From Diaporthe sp. PMI_573 (taxonomy: Eukaryota > Ascomycota > Sordariomycetes > Diaporthales > Diaporthaceae), in assembly GCA_021399435.1 (NCBI GenBank), contig JAJTUP010000008.1, positions 930,001 to 994,000 of the forward strand: 64,000 bases of DNA. Reading direction: 5' to 3'. Under the pieces are notes generated by a model. The model saw nothing but the letters and a program-made list of their open reading frames with translations, was not told the origin of the DNA and did no database searches. A program made the translations under genes and the position numbers. Positions within the stretch are counted from its first letter, which is position 1, and every line of letters starts with the position of its first letter. Below, piece by piece: positions 34,125-44,665 of this stretch.

Positions 34125-36268
34125 TTAGTACACGCGTTCAGCCCGTAGTAACCCACCTGCACCAATGTCTTCATCCAGCCTCACCTTGACATCTCTAGCA
34201 ATCAGCCGCTGAAACTCGAACTCGCCCACGTCAGCGAACCTCTCCGTAACATCAGGCTCCAACCCGTGGAACAACACCGCCAGCACACTACTCTTCCAAA
34301 GCTTGGCGTTGCACCTCCAGCTGCGGTACACTGCCTGCGCCAGGAACGACGCTGTCAAGGCGACTGAAAGTACGAGCGGGGCAATGAAGCCCCAGCGGAC
34401 AAAGACGAACGACTCATTCCTGAGAGCGGTTCCGTTGACGGCCTCGGCGCCCCAGAGGCTGCGGAACGCCACAGTCAGGGACACACTCAGGTCGTCCATG
34501 AGCATATCGAGGCCAGATGGGTACTCGTAATAATTCCAGTAAAAGGCCTGCACAATGTCCGTGTCGAAGAAGGTAGCACCTGACGAGATGCCTACCGTGA
34601 GGTTGACGGCGATCGGCGCGTTCTCGGCAGATTTCAGGGTTGTGTTGATGGCAGAGTCGGTCCGCGTCGCAGACCCGTTCGCGAAGAGCTGCGCGAACCA
34701 TGACTGCATGCCGAGCATGGCCTCAGCTGAGAGCAAATACTCTGTGGCTGGAGATGTGGTGTTGTGTGCGGAGGAGTCGGCCGTGACAACAATAGGGGCC
34801 AACTCAGACATGGAGTCCTTGGAGGTCATGACGGTCTTGTTCTCGACTGTGTGAGTTACGTTTTCGACAAGTTCTCCGTTGATGATATGAGACTTGATCG
34901 TCTGCACACAAGCGCTAAGGACACACTGGCGAGCCCAGGGCTGCGTGTTACCCGCCTGGGCAGTGTTGCTCTCAGTGCCCATGAATGTCAACTTCATGAT
35001 GGTTGACCATGATGCTCCACCCTCTGTCGACAGGAACTATGTCAACGAGTCAGCCGCCGTCCAGACTCGGCAGTCAAGGCCGAGATACGCTTACCTGGGA
35101 TGTCATACTGAACACATCACTACTGTTTAAAACTTGCCCTGACAACAACCTGAATCCGCAGTCATCACCGCCGGTTGCACAATCACGTTGAAGAAAGGGG
35201 GTCATGTCCGTGCAGGTATTGCAGACAGCGAGGGTGTTGAAAGGCTCCCAAGTGCAGTTGCCGGTCTCGCAGTTGACAGGAAGACTGGTCCAGGGCTTAT
35301 TATTCTCGGCAAATAGTGCGTTATAGACGGCTGACTTGATAGGAAGGACAGGGACGAAAGGCACTGCTGAGTCGACGCTTGGCAAGGCGACGGTGAAGTT
35401 CATGGCCCGGTAGTTGGTTGCACCCACTTCAGACTCATGTGCCAAGGTGCGATAGATGACCACCTGCTGAGCAAAAGGAGACAAGAAGAGAGCCACGATC
35501 ACGGCGACAGCACCGAGCGAGCCGTATAGCCTATGACGCATGTAGTGTAAGCAGCAGGGATAAAGCAGGTCAATGACACGATCCACAGCCAGTTCCTGCG
35601 ACGACTTACCCGCCACGAAGCCTCCGTAGCATGTTGATAGCCCCCCATGCCCCTCGGCTTGCCTCGTCAAGAACCTCCATATCCGCCAATGGAGCATAGC
35701 CATTCCTCATTCTCTCCCACTTCAGCTGGCCCAGCCCGCTTGACAAGGGCACTGTCATGGCTGCGTTGGCTACCGTCGTCAGGACGGCGATCAAAGCGTT
35801 CAGTGTGATCTCGTAGGGCCAGCTCGGCAGCGGCTTTCCCTCGTACCGGGCGAGGAGGGCCATGATGCTTGCGACAGCACCGATTGCGAATAGCATGGCG
35901 ACCCCCTCCCAGGCCCAGCTGCCTGTTTTCCGAGGCATCCTGATGTTCTTTAATTTCGACGATGAGGATAGCCTGCTGTACTTTGTTCCAGACTTTGATC
36001 CGGTCGAGTTCTTGTCGGAGATGAAGGCGACATTTTGTGCCTGAAACCCCGGTGATGGTGCCCCGTCAACCCTCGCCGTGTTCTCCACGAAATTGTTGGA
36101 TTTGGGAGCGAGATAGGCTGTGTTCAGATAGACAGCAGCCGGGTCGTAAGCTGTAGGCCCACTGAAGACTGTCTCGTCACTCTGGTCACTCCTACTGCCA
36201 TCGCTGGGGAAGCGGGCATGCCGCGACTGTGCCTGATATGGCTGGGCGTACTGCTGCGGCGGGTCCAT
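34125..36268 (-). CDS. DUF3176 family membrane protein
   Basis: Three exons on the minus strand: 35610-36268, 35095-35530, 34125-35036; 668 residues. A disordered N-terminus (1-110) is followed by WEGVAMLFAIGAVASIMALLA and WPYEITLNALIAVLTTVANAAM, the two N-terminal spans typical of DUF3176, then LKWERM. A third span (LGAVAVIVALFLSPFAQQVV) begins right after the first intron. A large Cys- and N-glycosylation-rich loop with CETGNCTWEPFNTLAVC follows, and a last span (FIAPLVLSVALTASFLAQAVY) precedes the cytoplasmic tail. The family is expanded in filamentous fungi and has no known function. At the second intron the TAG acceptor at 35037-35038 keeps the frame; a nearby CAG 13 nt on would not. Confidence 0.88.
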
Positions 36269-37351
36269 CGCTACCTTGTGCAGAGAAGGTACCTCCTGGG
36301 AATGTAGATGCTGGAGGAGGTTGTGAAAGCTCTAAGGTTTGGAGGAAATATTCAAGCCTTTATCGAGAGGAAGAGCACCCCATGACACACATTATTCTCC
36401 CTTGCTTCCGCCGGGCGGCAGCTACCACAGTAGAATGCAGGCTGCGTACACATCCACTACAGTATGGCCAACGAGGTCACACTAACAGAGTCAAGCTGAG
36501 CCTCCGATTTCAGCTCGTGGAGATACGCAAAGTCTGCTGCAGAGAGAGTGGGCTCACAATGGATACGCTGGTATATTAGTCTATGCTACCATTCGTTAAT
36601 TTACTTGCGTACCACCAACATTTTTTTCGTGGCTAAATGCTGCAGAACAAGACGTGATGCGCTGTCACACAATTGGCTGCCTGGGGCCGATAAGCCGGTG
36701 TGTTGGCCGCCGTAGGGTGCAACCTTCTCTGCGAATGGGCTTACTGTGTGCTTGGCAGACCTGCCGCGACCCCCACCCAAAGAGCGGAGCCGTCAAAAGG
36801 TATCATTGATGAGGAGAAGGATAAGGCTGTGGAATGCGTCTTCTTGCCGAAACAGGGAGGTCGCCGGACCGATTTCCAATATTAGATCTCGATGGGCTGG
36901 ATGGAGTGGAGGGATAGTCGAAGCTGTGTGAGAACATCTTGCATGCAAGTGCCATTGGATGTTTGCCAGGCTGCCCATTTGTGCACTTGAGCAGGTGTGC
37001 TTGTGGGACCCAAATCTGGGTTTTCATGTCGTGCTGATGCGCACATGATATAGGCTGCTGACCACTGAACTATTCGTGCTATTGGAATCCTGCATACATA
37101 CTTACCGTGGTGGGATTTGCAGGCAATCTGGACGGCTTGAAGGGTGCATAACTGTTGCGCAGTGCGCAACAGTGAACAAGTTACACAACAGATAAGCAGT
37201 TTTTAGTGTACAAGTCACGTCATAAGTTCTCAAAACTGTGGGCTTCAGGGTGAGTATGAGCTAAATGAGGCTTGTATTCCAGGAAACTATCCTGAAAACA
37301 CAGTTATACCAAGACTCTGATTGTACTCATCAGAAGGAGTCTCCCAGTCTA
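36269..37351. other. intergenic up to the transposon
   Basis: Promoter side of the DUF3176 gene, then sequence without recognisable genes. The last two bases (TA, 37350-37351) are the transposon's target-site duplication. Confidence 0.45.
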
Positions 37352-37393
37352 ACGTGCCCGGCCCGGATCTCGGCCCACCCCCGTTCTCGGCCG
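37352..37393 (+). repeat. left terminal inverted repeat of the pogo-type element
   Basis: 42 bp, identical to the reverse complement of 39162-39203. Confidence 0.95.
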
Positions 37394-37512
37394 GCCCACA
37401 CCCGCGTTCACGCGTGCACGCGTCTGTACCCACCCCCTATAAAATCAACGTTTTCTTCACGAGGACTTTTTTTCTGGTCACCAAACTTCTTCCAGGCATT
37501 ATTCTTGTTATC

Positions 37513-39154
37513 ATGAAGCCCTATGGTGAAATTGAGATGCACGACGCCATCGTGGCGGTCAGGGATGGCATGCCCGTCAGGGAGGCTTCCAGGACCTGGC
37601 ATATTCCACGCTCAACACTTCAAAGTCGTCTCGCCGGCTGCCAAAGCCATCACGTCGCCGCCAACCCTCTGAGGGTTCTTTCTAACTATCAGGAGGACCA
37701 ATTGGCGATGTTTTTGGTCAACCAAAGCAGCCTTGGCCATGCCCTAACTCGCTGGGAAACGAGGGCCCTGGCGGCCCGTCTGGGCTCCTCGGGGAAGGAG
37801 GTCGATCCTCTCGGAAAAAAGTGGCTAAGGGCCTTCCTCCTTTGTCACCCTATCCTCCGAAGCCGTAAGTATTAGCGCGTTAAAGCAAAGCGGCTTAGGG
37901 CAGCCACCAAACAGAACGTCGGGTCGTGGTTTGACTTCATAGGGCTACCTATCGTAAAGGCAATTAAGCCGGCCAACCGATGGAACGCCGACGAGAGTGG
38001 GCTTATAGAGGGCAAGTCAGAAAAGGCCCTAACTATCGGCTATTCTAACGGCAGCGAGCTTCTTTAGAAGGACTTTAATTTAAGAGCGTGGACCTCCTTC
38101 CTCGAGTATATCTCTGCCACGGGCAAGTCCCTGATTCCTCTAATTATTTTCAAAAGACTAAGCATTTAGCAACAATGGTTTCCTATCGCCCTTAAAGATC
38201 ACGACGGCTGGCAGTTCACAGCAACGAAAAAGGGGTAGATAGAGGAACCTATTACTATCCACTGGCTTCGGAGGGTCTTCCTTCCGCTGACGGCGCCGGA
38301 AGACCCCTCTAAATGGCGCCTTCTCGTGATCGATGGGCACCACACACACACAACGGTGGATTTTATGTGGGAATGCTTCTCGAATAAGGTATATATCGTT
38401 TTTTTTGCCAGCCCATACCTCACATATGCTTCAACCGCTAGATATGGCGGTCTTCGGCCCTCTAAAGACTGCCTTCAAGAAGCATCTCGGCCAACAAGGA
38501 GGGCACGATTTATCGTCAGTCGTAGCAAAGAAACGTTTCCTTTATTACTATCACAAGGCCCAAATAGAGGCACTTACAGAGTCAAATATCTATTCTGGCT
38601 GGCGGGCAACGGGTCTTTGGCCGTTATCTAAGCATAGGGCACTTGGAAGCCACTTTATCAAAGACAACCGCGTAAAGGAAGCAAAAACGCTGGAATTGGC
38701 TGCTGGCGATGGCTTCAGTAGCCATTTTTGCACCGATAAGTGCTTTTGTCTGCCGCGAGGGACCTTTTTTGCGACCCCTAAGCGGTCTCAAGAGCTACGT
38801 GGCATGGTGGCCCGGTATGCCCGTCGGAAGCAACTGAGCCCCACACAACGACTCCTCTTCAGGAAAATTCTCAAGAGCTGGGACCAGAAAGACGTTAGTC
38901 TGACGATGTCCTCACAAAAAGCCCAGGAGCTGGAACGCCAAATTGAAGTCAGCAGGGCGGTCCGAAGGAAGAAGGTTCAACTTGACCCAAATGAGCTTTT
39001 CGCCAGCATTGAGGCTATTCAGAGGACCCAAATAGAAGCCGGCGTGGTACCAGAAGATAGCGACGGGTCAGAAGAGTCAGAAACACCATCAGAAATGGGG
39101 TCAACTATCGTGGTGGCGGTGGCGTCGGCGTCACGGCGAAGGCGGCGTGGGTGA
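37513..39154 (+). pseudogene. broken pogo-type DDE transposase
   Basis: The frame from ATG 37513 shows a psq-type helix-turn-helix (about residues 1-45), a CENP-B-like second DNA-binding part, then DDE catalytic blocks: NADESGL (first Asp), LLVIDGHHTH (second Asp) and LQPLDMAVFGP (third Asp). It is interrupted by four TAG stops at 37873, 38065, 38167 and 38236, and by a one-base excess in a T8 run (38399-38406) that moves the third Asp block to another frame. The C-terminal 240 residues then run open to TGA at 39152. Each TAG can be derived from CAG or TGG by a single C-to-T or G-to-A change in a CpA/TpG context. No functional protein can be made from this copy. Confidence 0.9.
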
Positions 39155-39161
39155 CGGAGGG

Positions 39162-39203
39162 CGGCCGAGAACGGGGGTGGGCCGAGATCCGGGCCGGGCA
39201 CGT
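39162..39203 (-). repeat. right terminal inverted repeat of the pogo-type element
   Basis: 42 bp, perfect inverted copy of 37352-37393; followed by TA. Confidence 0.95.
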
Positions 39204-40266
39204 TATCCAAGTGATTGGTCCCCTTCAAATTATTGTTATTCTAACGACCTCCATGACTAGGACTTCCATAGTTGCCACTGCCTTTTCGTAGCTGCCTCTG
39301 AACTCATACCACCATGGCTACTGAAAACCACCGGCAAACAAACATATAACTTTCTAGATTGAACCCAAATTCCTCTTAATATTGCGTACTGCGCTACCAT
39401 GACGGACCCATCGAGGACTAAAAAACGATGCGGCTTCTACGTATTTACACAGTGCGGCAAGTGCCTAGGTAATTATACTTGAGTTTAGGACACAAGCAGG
39501 CGGGCGCAAAATACAACTATATGTACCTACACATATCACCAACGTATTCAACACGCAACTACCAATTGATGCGAACGTGTGTGCTCCGACTTGCTTGAAC
39601 CTAGTCACAGTCAAGGGCCTAACCGGATGAGAATTTCACAGGTAAGTCCAGTTTCTATTCCTGAAGGAATATTACTATGTACTCATCTTCGAATGAAATG
39701 CAACTGGTGTTTATGCCGACAACCAACGTCGAGAACCACATAGTGTGATCTGAGACAAGCAAAGGAGCCAAATGCTGATATGGCGCGCGTAGTTAGGAGG
39801 CCACCCAGACTCTTCCCAATACTACATGTGACGTCCCAGTCAATCAGATCAGCTCATCAAGGCTAAATGGAAGAATCATCCAGTACGCTTTGGGTAGTCA
39901 CTAATTGCTACTCAAGCGCGTCAGATCTTAGCATTGCGGCAAAATTGGTAGAGGTCTTTCGGCTACGGATATTCTTTCATGTCGAGGCTGCATGATTGGT
40001 GGGATCTGGCTCGATGTAACACAGAGACACTCCCTTGCATGAACATATGCAACTAGTAGAGAATGTTGATCTCTTCCGGAACCCCTCTCGATAAGAACAC
40101 CGTTGCACTGCAGTGGTACAAAGTTTGTGCATTAGTTCTCACTTGCGCGTATTTTGTATGCTCTGATGTCGTACGACGGTCTCAGCAACTTTTCACTTCC
40201 GTCTTGTTCCTCCCACTTTTCAATTCTTCAACCACTAGTGGCGACAACACACCACAGCCGAGCATC
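39204..40266. other. intergenic, nothing recognised
   Basis: Between the transposon and the amino-acid permease; holds the permease promoter. No gene seen. Confidence 0.45.
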
Positions 40267-42560
40267 ATGAACATCATAGAGAAGAAGATCGGGGCCGAAA
40301 AGGTTGAATCGATCAACCAAGATTCTGCGAGCGAAAATGTCGACGAGAAGACCGGAACTGCCGAGGATCGCGCTGATATGTTACGCATGGGAAAGGTCCA
40401 GGAGCTTAGGGTATGGATATTCCACAAATGGTTTCATTCATGTCTGATGACTGATCATTTTGTAGCGAAACTTTCGCTTCGTGTCTATATGGGCCTTCTC
40501 CATGATCTTGGTCGCATCTTGGGAATGCTCTTTGGTGTAAGTATAGAAGAACGCTGAAACCAAAGACAGGCTCCCTTCATCTATGGCTCCTGCTGACTTT
40601 TCCACGAAAATGATACAGACTTGCTAGTGTCAGTTTGTTTAATGGTGGAACGGCGGGATACATTTGGATATTTTTCATCTGCTGGATGGGTTTCATGCTC
40701 GTGAACACCAGTCAGTGTCACTTTTCTCTTGCAACGGATCCCTGACTTTCATGTTTTGGAATGTTCTAGGATGCAACGCTTTAGGATCCGTAGCAGGACT
40801 AACGTCACCATTAGGCATGGCAGAAATGGCATCTATGTGAGTGATATTTCAAATCGTTGCTCTGCTCGAGTAGCCTACTGATGCTATTTAGGGCTCCAAC
40901 AACTGGCGGGCAGTATCACTGGATATCCGAGTTCTCGCCGAAAAAGCACCAGAAGTTCCTCAGTTATATTATGGGCTGGCTTTGCGTCCTCGGCTGGCAA
41001 GGAGGTTGTGGTAAGATCACTCTTCTCCTGTCACAGATCCCCATCTTTTATGTTCTGGGATGTTCTAGAATGCAACACTTCAAGACCCGTAGCAGGACTA
41101 ACTTCATGCTGTAGCAAGCTCCTCTTTTATGGCTGGTACAATGATCCAGGGGCTTGTTGCGCTTAATCATCCAGAAACTTACGTGCCTGAAGGATGGCAC
41201 GGCACCCTACTTACGATAGCTGTCGCTGCCTTTGCCGTGTTCTTCAACACATTTCTCGCAAGACATCTCCCGGCTATCGAGTCTGGCTTGTTAGTGATCC
41301 ATTTCGGTGCATTCATAGGCATCCTTGCAACACTATGGGCCATGTCACCAAATATATCCAATGCCATGGTATTCACACAGTTCTACGATGGCGGAGGCTG
41401 GAATAGCCTCGGCATCAGTACCCTTGCGGGAATCACATCAGGCATAATACCCTTACTAGGTGCTGACGCGGCAGCCCATATGTCAGTGTCATTCTTCTTC
41501 TTCTACGAATCCCCGTCTTTCATGGTTTGGAATGTTCCAGAACGCATCACTTTAGGACCCGGAGCAGGACTAACTTAACATGTAGGGTATGTCTTTCACG
41601 TGTATTTCCTTTCCCACAGATGGCTAGACGGGGGCATTCTGTTCACAGGATGACTTGGCTACCATGTGGCATTCTTTCCAATTCTGCAGTAGGAACTTGA
41701 AGCCTGTCTTGGAAGATTCTGAGAAGATGTCACAGAAGAGTAGAGGCCAAATTCGGAATACTTGTAAAATGATTTAAGCCACTGACAAGCTTTCACAGTC
41801 TGAAGAACTACAATCTGCAAGCAAAACCATTCCGAGATCGATGATACTCACCACGGCCGTGAACGGACTCCTAGCCTGGATCATGATCATCACATTCACC
41901 TTCTGCGTGGGGTCCAATGTCGACGACATCCTAGCAACACCCACGGGGTACCCATACATGGCGCTATTCTACAACTCCACAAAATCGGCAGCCTCGGCAA
42001 CGATAATGTCAGTGTTTATCCTTCTGATGCTGATCAGCTCAAACCTGTCCATCGTGGCCACAGCCTCGAGGCAGCTCTTCGCCTTCGCCAGGGACGAGGG
42101 TCTACCGTTCTCGACTTGGTTCGCCAGAGTGTCACGGAACAAGCTTCCCATGAACGCCATCATCGTGACTTTTATCACTTCCACTCTGCTCTCCCTCATC
42201 AACATTGGCTCGGCCACGGCTCTCAATTCTATCACGTCTCTTTCGACAAACGCGCTATTATCGAGTTACATTTGCTCTATTGGCTGCATGATCTGGCGCC
42301 GATGGACGGGCGCCCCTTTGCTTCCAAGCCACTTCAGTCTGGGGCGTTGGGGACTGCTCCTGAATGTTGCTTCTGTGGCATTCTTGATCTTTGCGTTCAT
42401 TTTCTCTTTCTTCCCTGTGTCGCCAAATCCAGATGCAACTGTAATGAACTGGAACATCCTCATATATGGTGTTGTGGTTGTCTTTTCTATACTGTATTAC
42501 TTCTTGAAGGGACGTCATAGCTATGTGGGGCCCGTTGAGTACGTGAGAAAGTTAGACTAA
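40267..42560 (+). CDS. amino-acid/GABA permease (APC family), intron-rich
   Basis: Eight exons: 40267-40410, 40466-40536, 40619-40710, 40815-40836, 40892-41010, 41115-41481, the single base 41586, and 41799-42560; 525 residues, normal for fungal GABA/choline-type permeases. Family marks: ELRRNFRF before helix 1, LFNGGTAGYIW, MAEMASMAPTTGGQYHW, GADAAAHMSEEL, and about 12 hydrophobic spans. It would import an amino acid or amine across the plasma membrane. Three of the seven introns (40711, 41011, 41482) are introner-like elements. The HMSEEL motif is correct only if G41586 is kept as a 1-nt exon between copy D and the 212-nt intron 41587-41798. No stop or frameshift otherwise, so the gene appears intact. 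Confidence 0.88.
40711..40814 (+). repeat. introner-like element copy B (permease intron)
   Basis: 104 nt, GTCAGT...CATTAG, differing from copy A at three positions only. Confidence 0.93.
41011..41114 (+). repeat. introner-like element copy C (permease intron, diverged)
   Basis: 104 nt, GTAAGA...CTGTAG. Shares TGTTCTAGAATGCAACACTT and GTAGCAGGACTAAC with copy A, with a one-base shift in register; ends and stem have diverged. Confidence 0.85.
41482..41585 (+). repeat. introner-like element copy D (permease intron, diverged)
   Basis: 104 nt, GTCAGT...ATGTAG, about 82% identical to copy A by position. It ends one base before the donor of the next intron. Confidence 0.88.
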
Positions 42561-42822
42561 GGAGCTGGTGAAGAAGATTACATGCGCAAAGTAGGTAAAA
42601 AGAGCGTGTCATAATATTATGATTGAGATACATCTATTGAATTGCCTGCATTCGGTCCTCATATTGGACCAGAATAAGCAGGGAAGTTTCCAGCAACGGT
42701 GGCTGTTTCGAAAAATAGAAAAGCCCAATGATCCTGCCAAGCCTCAGACCTGTTCACGGCGCCTTGAAGTCTTGGATCCCTTGGATCACAAAGAACTACC
42801 ACTTCGTTTCGGCAACTGTTGT

Positions 42823-43553
42823 TCAAGTAGCAGTCCCGTACTTAAGTAGGACTGGGAAGCTATCGTCATGCATCAACCCCTCCGCGTTCCAACGCAGGGA
42901 GTAGATCCCGTCTGTACTAGTTGACTGAGCCCAGAACTGCGATTCCAAGTTTGAATTATCGTTGTAGACCAGCTGCGTGGCGAAAAGACCGAAGCCCGTG
43001 ACTGTGCCGTTCATCTCGCTGATCGTCGCCATCGGGGAAACACCAACGGAATTGAAAGGGTCCGCGTGCATAATGTAAAGAGATCCGATGTCAATAGTAC
43101 CGTTAGCCAGCGTTGCGTTGGCCATCCAGTTCTCGTCAGTGATCGCGGAACTGCGCATAGACAATTAGCTTGATTTGCTTTGAACTTATATGGTAATTAT
43201 GTGCATTGGTGTCTTTTCTTTTCTTCTTTGAAAGTTCCGGGGGGGGGTGGCTTTGTTGACTCACAGACTCCATTTTACGGGGGCGAGATTTGCTGAGGTG
43301 TTCTCTGGGCTGGCTGTAACGTAGAGCTTGCCTACGGTAGATCTTAGCATGGTATAGAACCGTGGCCAGCGTGCGGAATTCTCTCACTGTCGTTGAGCCC
43401 GTATGAGATGGGCCAGTCTGCGGCTCCTTGACCGTACGCATAGAGAACGACGTCGCTCACAATGCTGCGTTTCAAGTTTCCATTTGGAATAGTCAAGGCT
43501 GAAGCCAGGCTCATTTGGAGAGACAAAAGAGTGACAAGATTCAATGGCTGCAT
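42823..43553 (-). CDS. small secreted protein of unknown function
   Basis: Three exons on the minus strand: 43388-43553, 43265-43331, 42823-43150; 186 residues. The N-terminus has a signal peptide (about residues 1-20, ending SALT). The rest is a compact, mostly beta-looking domain with several N-glycosylation sites and no catalytic motif I know. Such single-domain secreted proteins of about 190 residues are common and uncharacterised in filamentous fungi. Introns are 56 and 114 nt, both GT-AG, and are needed to link the three open stretches. Its 3' end is convergent with the amino-acid permease. Confidence 0.65.
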
Positions 43554-44665
43554 TTTGACAGCTGGCCTTCAGGAGTAATGAGTGTCAGGGAGGAGTTGAA
43601 TGAGTGACGAAGTCGATAGAGAAGGAATGGCAGAATGTTCCCTTTTTTTGGCAATTGACGAGGAGTACAGAAAACGTAGCGCTTGTGGGCTACATATAGA
43701 GAGGTCCAGGGAAGTTCTGTTGTAAGTAGACCCACTTATCGTCGCCTTGCAAAGCCAGCATCTTGGACTACGCAGTCTCCAATTTCAGGAGAAAGCACTT
43801 GAACATGGCCACTTCTCAAGCTCTCAGATCGCTCACAGGGAGACTCGTTCAGCATCAGAGCTCACGAATACCCAATCTAGCATACTGTAGCCATTCAGGT
43901 ACGTAAGCCAGTGAGATGACCCGCGATTCATCTCTTTGAGACTCCGAGCCTCATGGACAAGCGTAATCGCCGGTCGTCATCACCGGCACTTGTCTTGGAA
44001 TGCACGGGCGATGTCTTGCAGGACGCGAATCTCTTGTTTCCCCACGAGGTGTACGGGCCGCTGTTCGCCAAGCCCTCATTGGCGAAGGCGACTGTCAAGC
44101 TTTGGGGGTGGGTTAAGCATGACTTAGTTAGCAACGGGGCTCCACTACTTTATGTTGATCGCAATTCGACATCTCCCAACACTGCACCCAAAGCTTTTAC
44201 GTTGCAGAGCGTTCGATTATCGTGGGCGGCCCATGATGAGCATTGATGATGAGTCCCTGGGGCTCGACCACGGAGATCTGCACCCACGATTCTCATGTCC
44301 GACGTGGTCCGGAACACTGGAACCCCACAGCCCGGGCTCGAATAAGGCTCACTCAATTGGGCATGGCAATAGTATTCTGGATACCCTATTGAACGGGGAC
44401 GAGTTGATGAGAAGACTCGTCATGTTTCGATGAGGCTGTGAAGTAATGTCATATTCCGTCTCAGAACTCTTCCATTGTGTGCAATTCCAGGAGCTTGCCG
44501 TGGGCCACAATGTTATAAAAGAAACCAGGCATCCCCAAGGTTCAGATTGCAACACTCTTTCCAGCAGCATCGCATTCGTACGAAAACTGTCATTCTTTTG
44601 ACCTTGTCGCTCCTTCTTTCACTACACGTCTCTCCTTGAGGGACAGACTTGATCACACCGCCGCG
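43554..44665. other. divergent intergenic region, small secreted protein / laccase
   Basis: Holds both promoters. A 97-codon frame at 43953-44246 (plus) has no recognised product and is not called. Confidence 0.45.
44514..44520 (+). promoter_or_regulatory. TATA box of the laccase gene
   Basis: TATAAAA 146 bp before the ATG at 44666, followed by a pyrimidine-rich leader. Confidence 0.65.

Larger units (their letters stand above)
37352..39203 (+). mobile_element. pogo/Fot1-type Tc1-mariner DNA transposon, 1852 bp
   Basis: A complete element bounded by 42-bp perfect terminal inverted repeats starting ACGTGCCCGGCCCGG and flanked by TA on both sides (37350-37351 and 39204-39205), the target duplication of the Tc1/mariner superfamily. 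It holds one transposase gene in plus orientation, disabled by stops and a frameshift. Confidence 0.95.

Noticed and set aside
40267..42560. Amino-acid permease first considered a pseudogene because its open frames are short and scattered.
   Set aside because: With seven introns removed, including three introners and one 1-nt exon, the full 525-residue family protein is continuous.
43953..44246. 97-codon plus-strand frame upstream of the laccase.
   Set aside because: No recognised domain, signal peptide or homologous pattern; position is consistent with promoter sequence.
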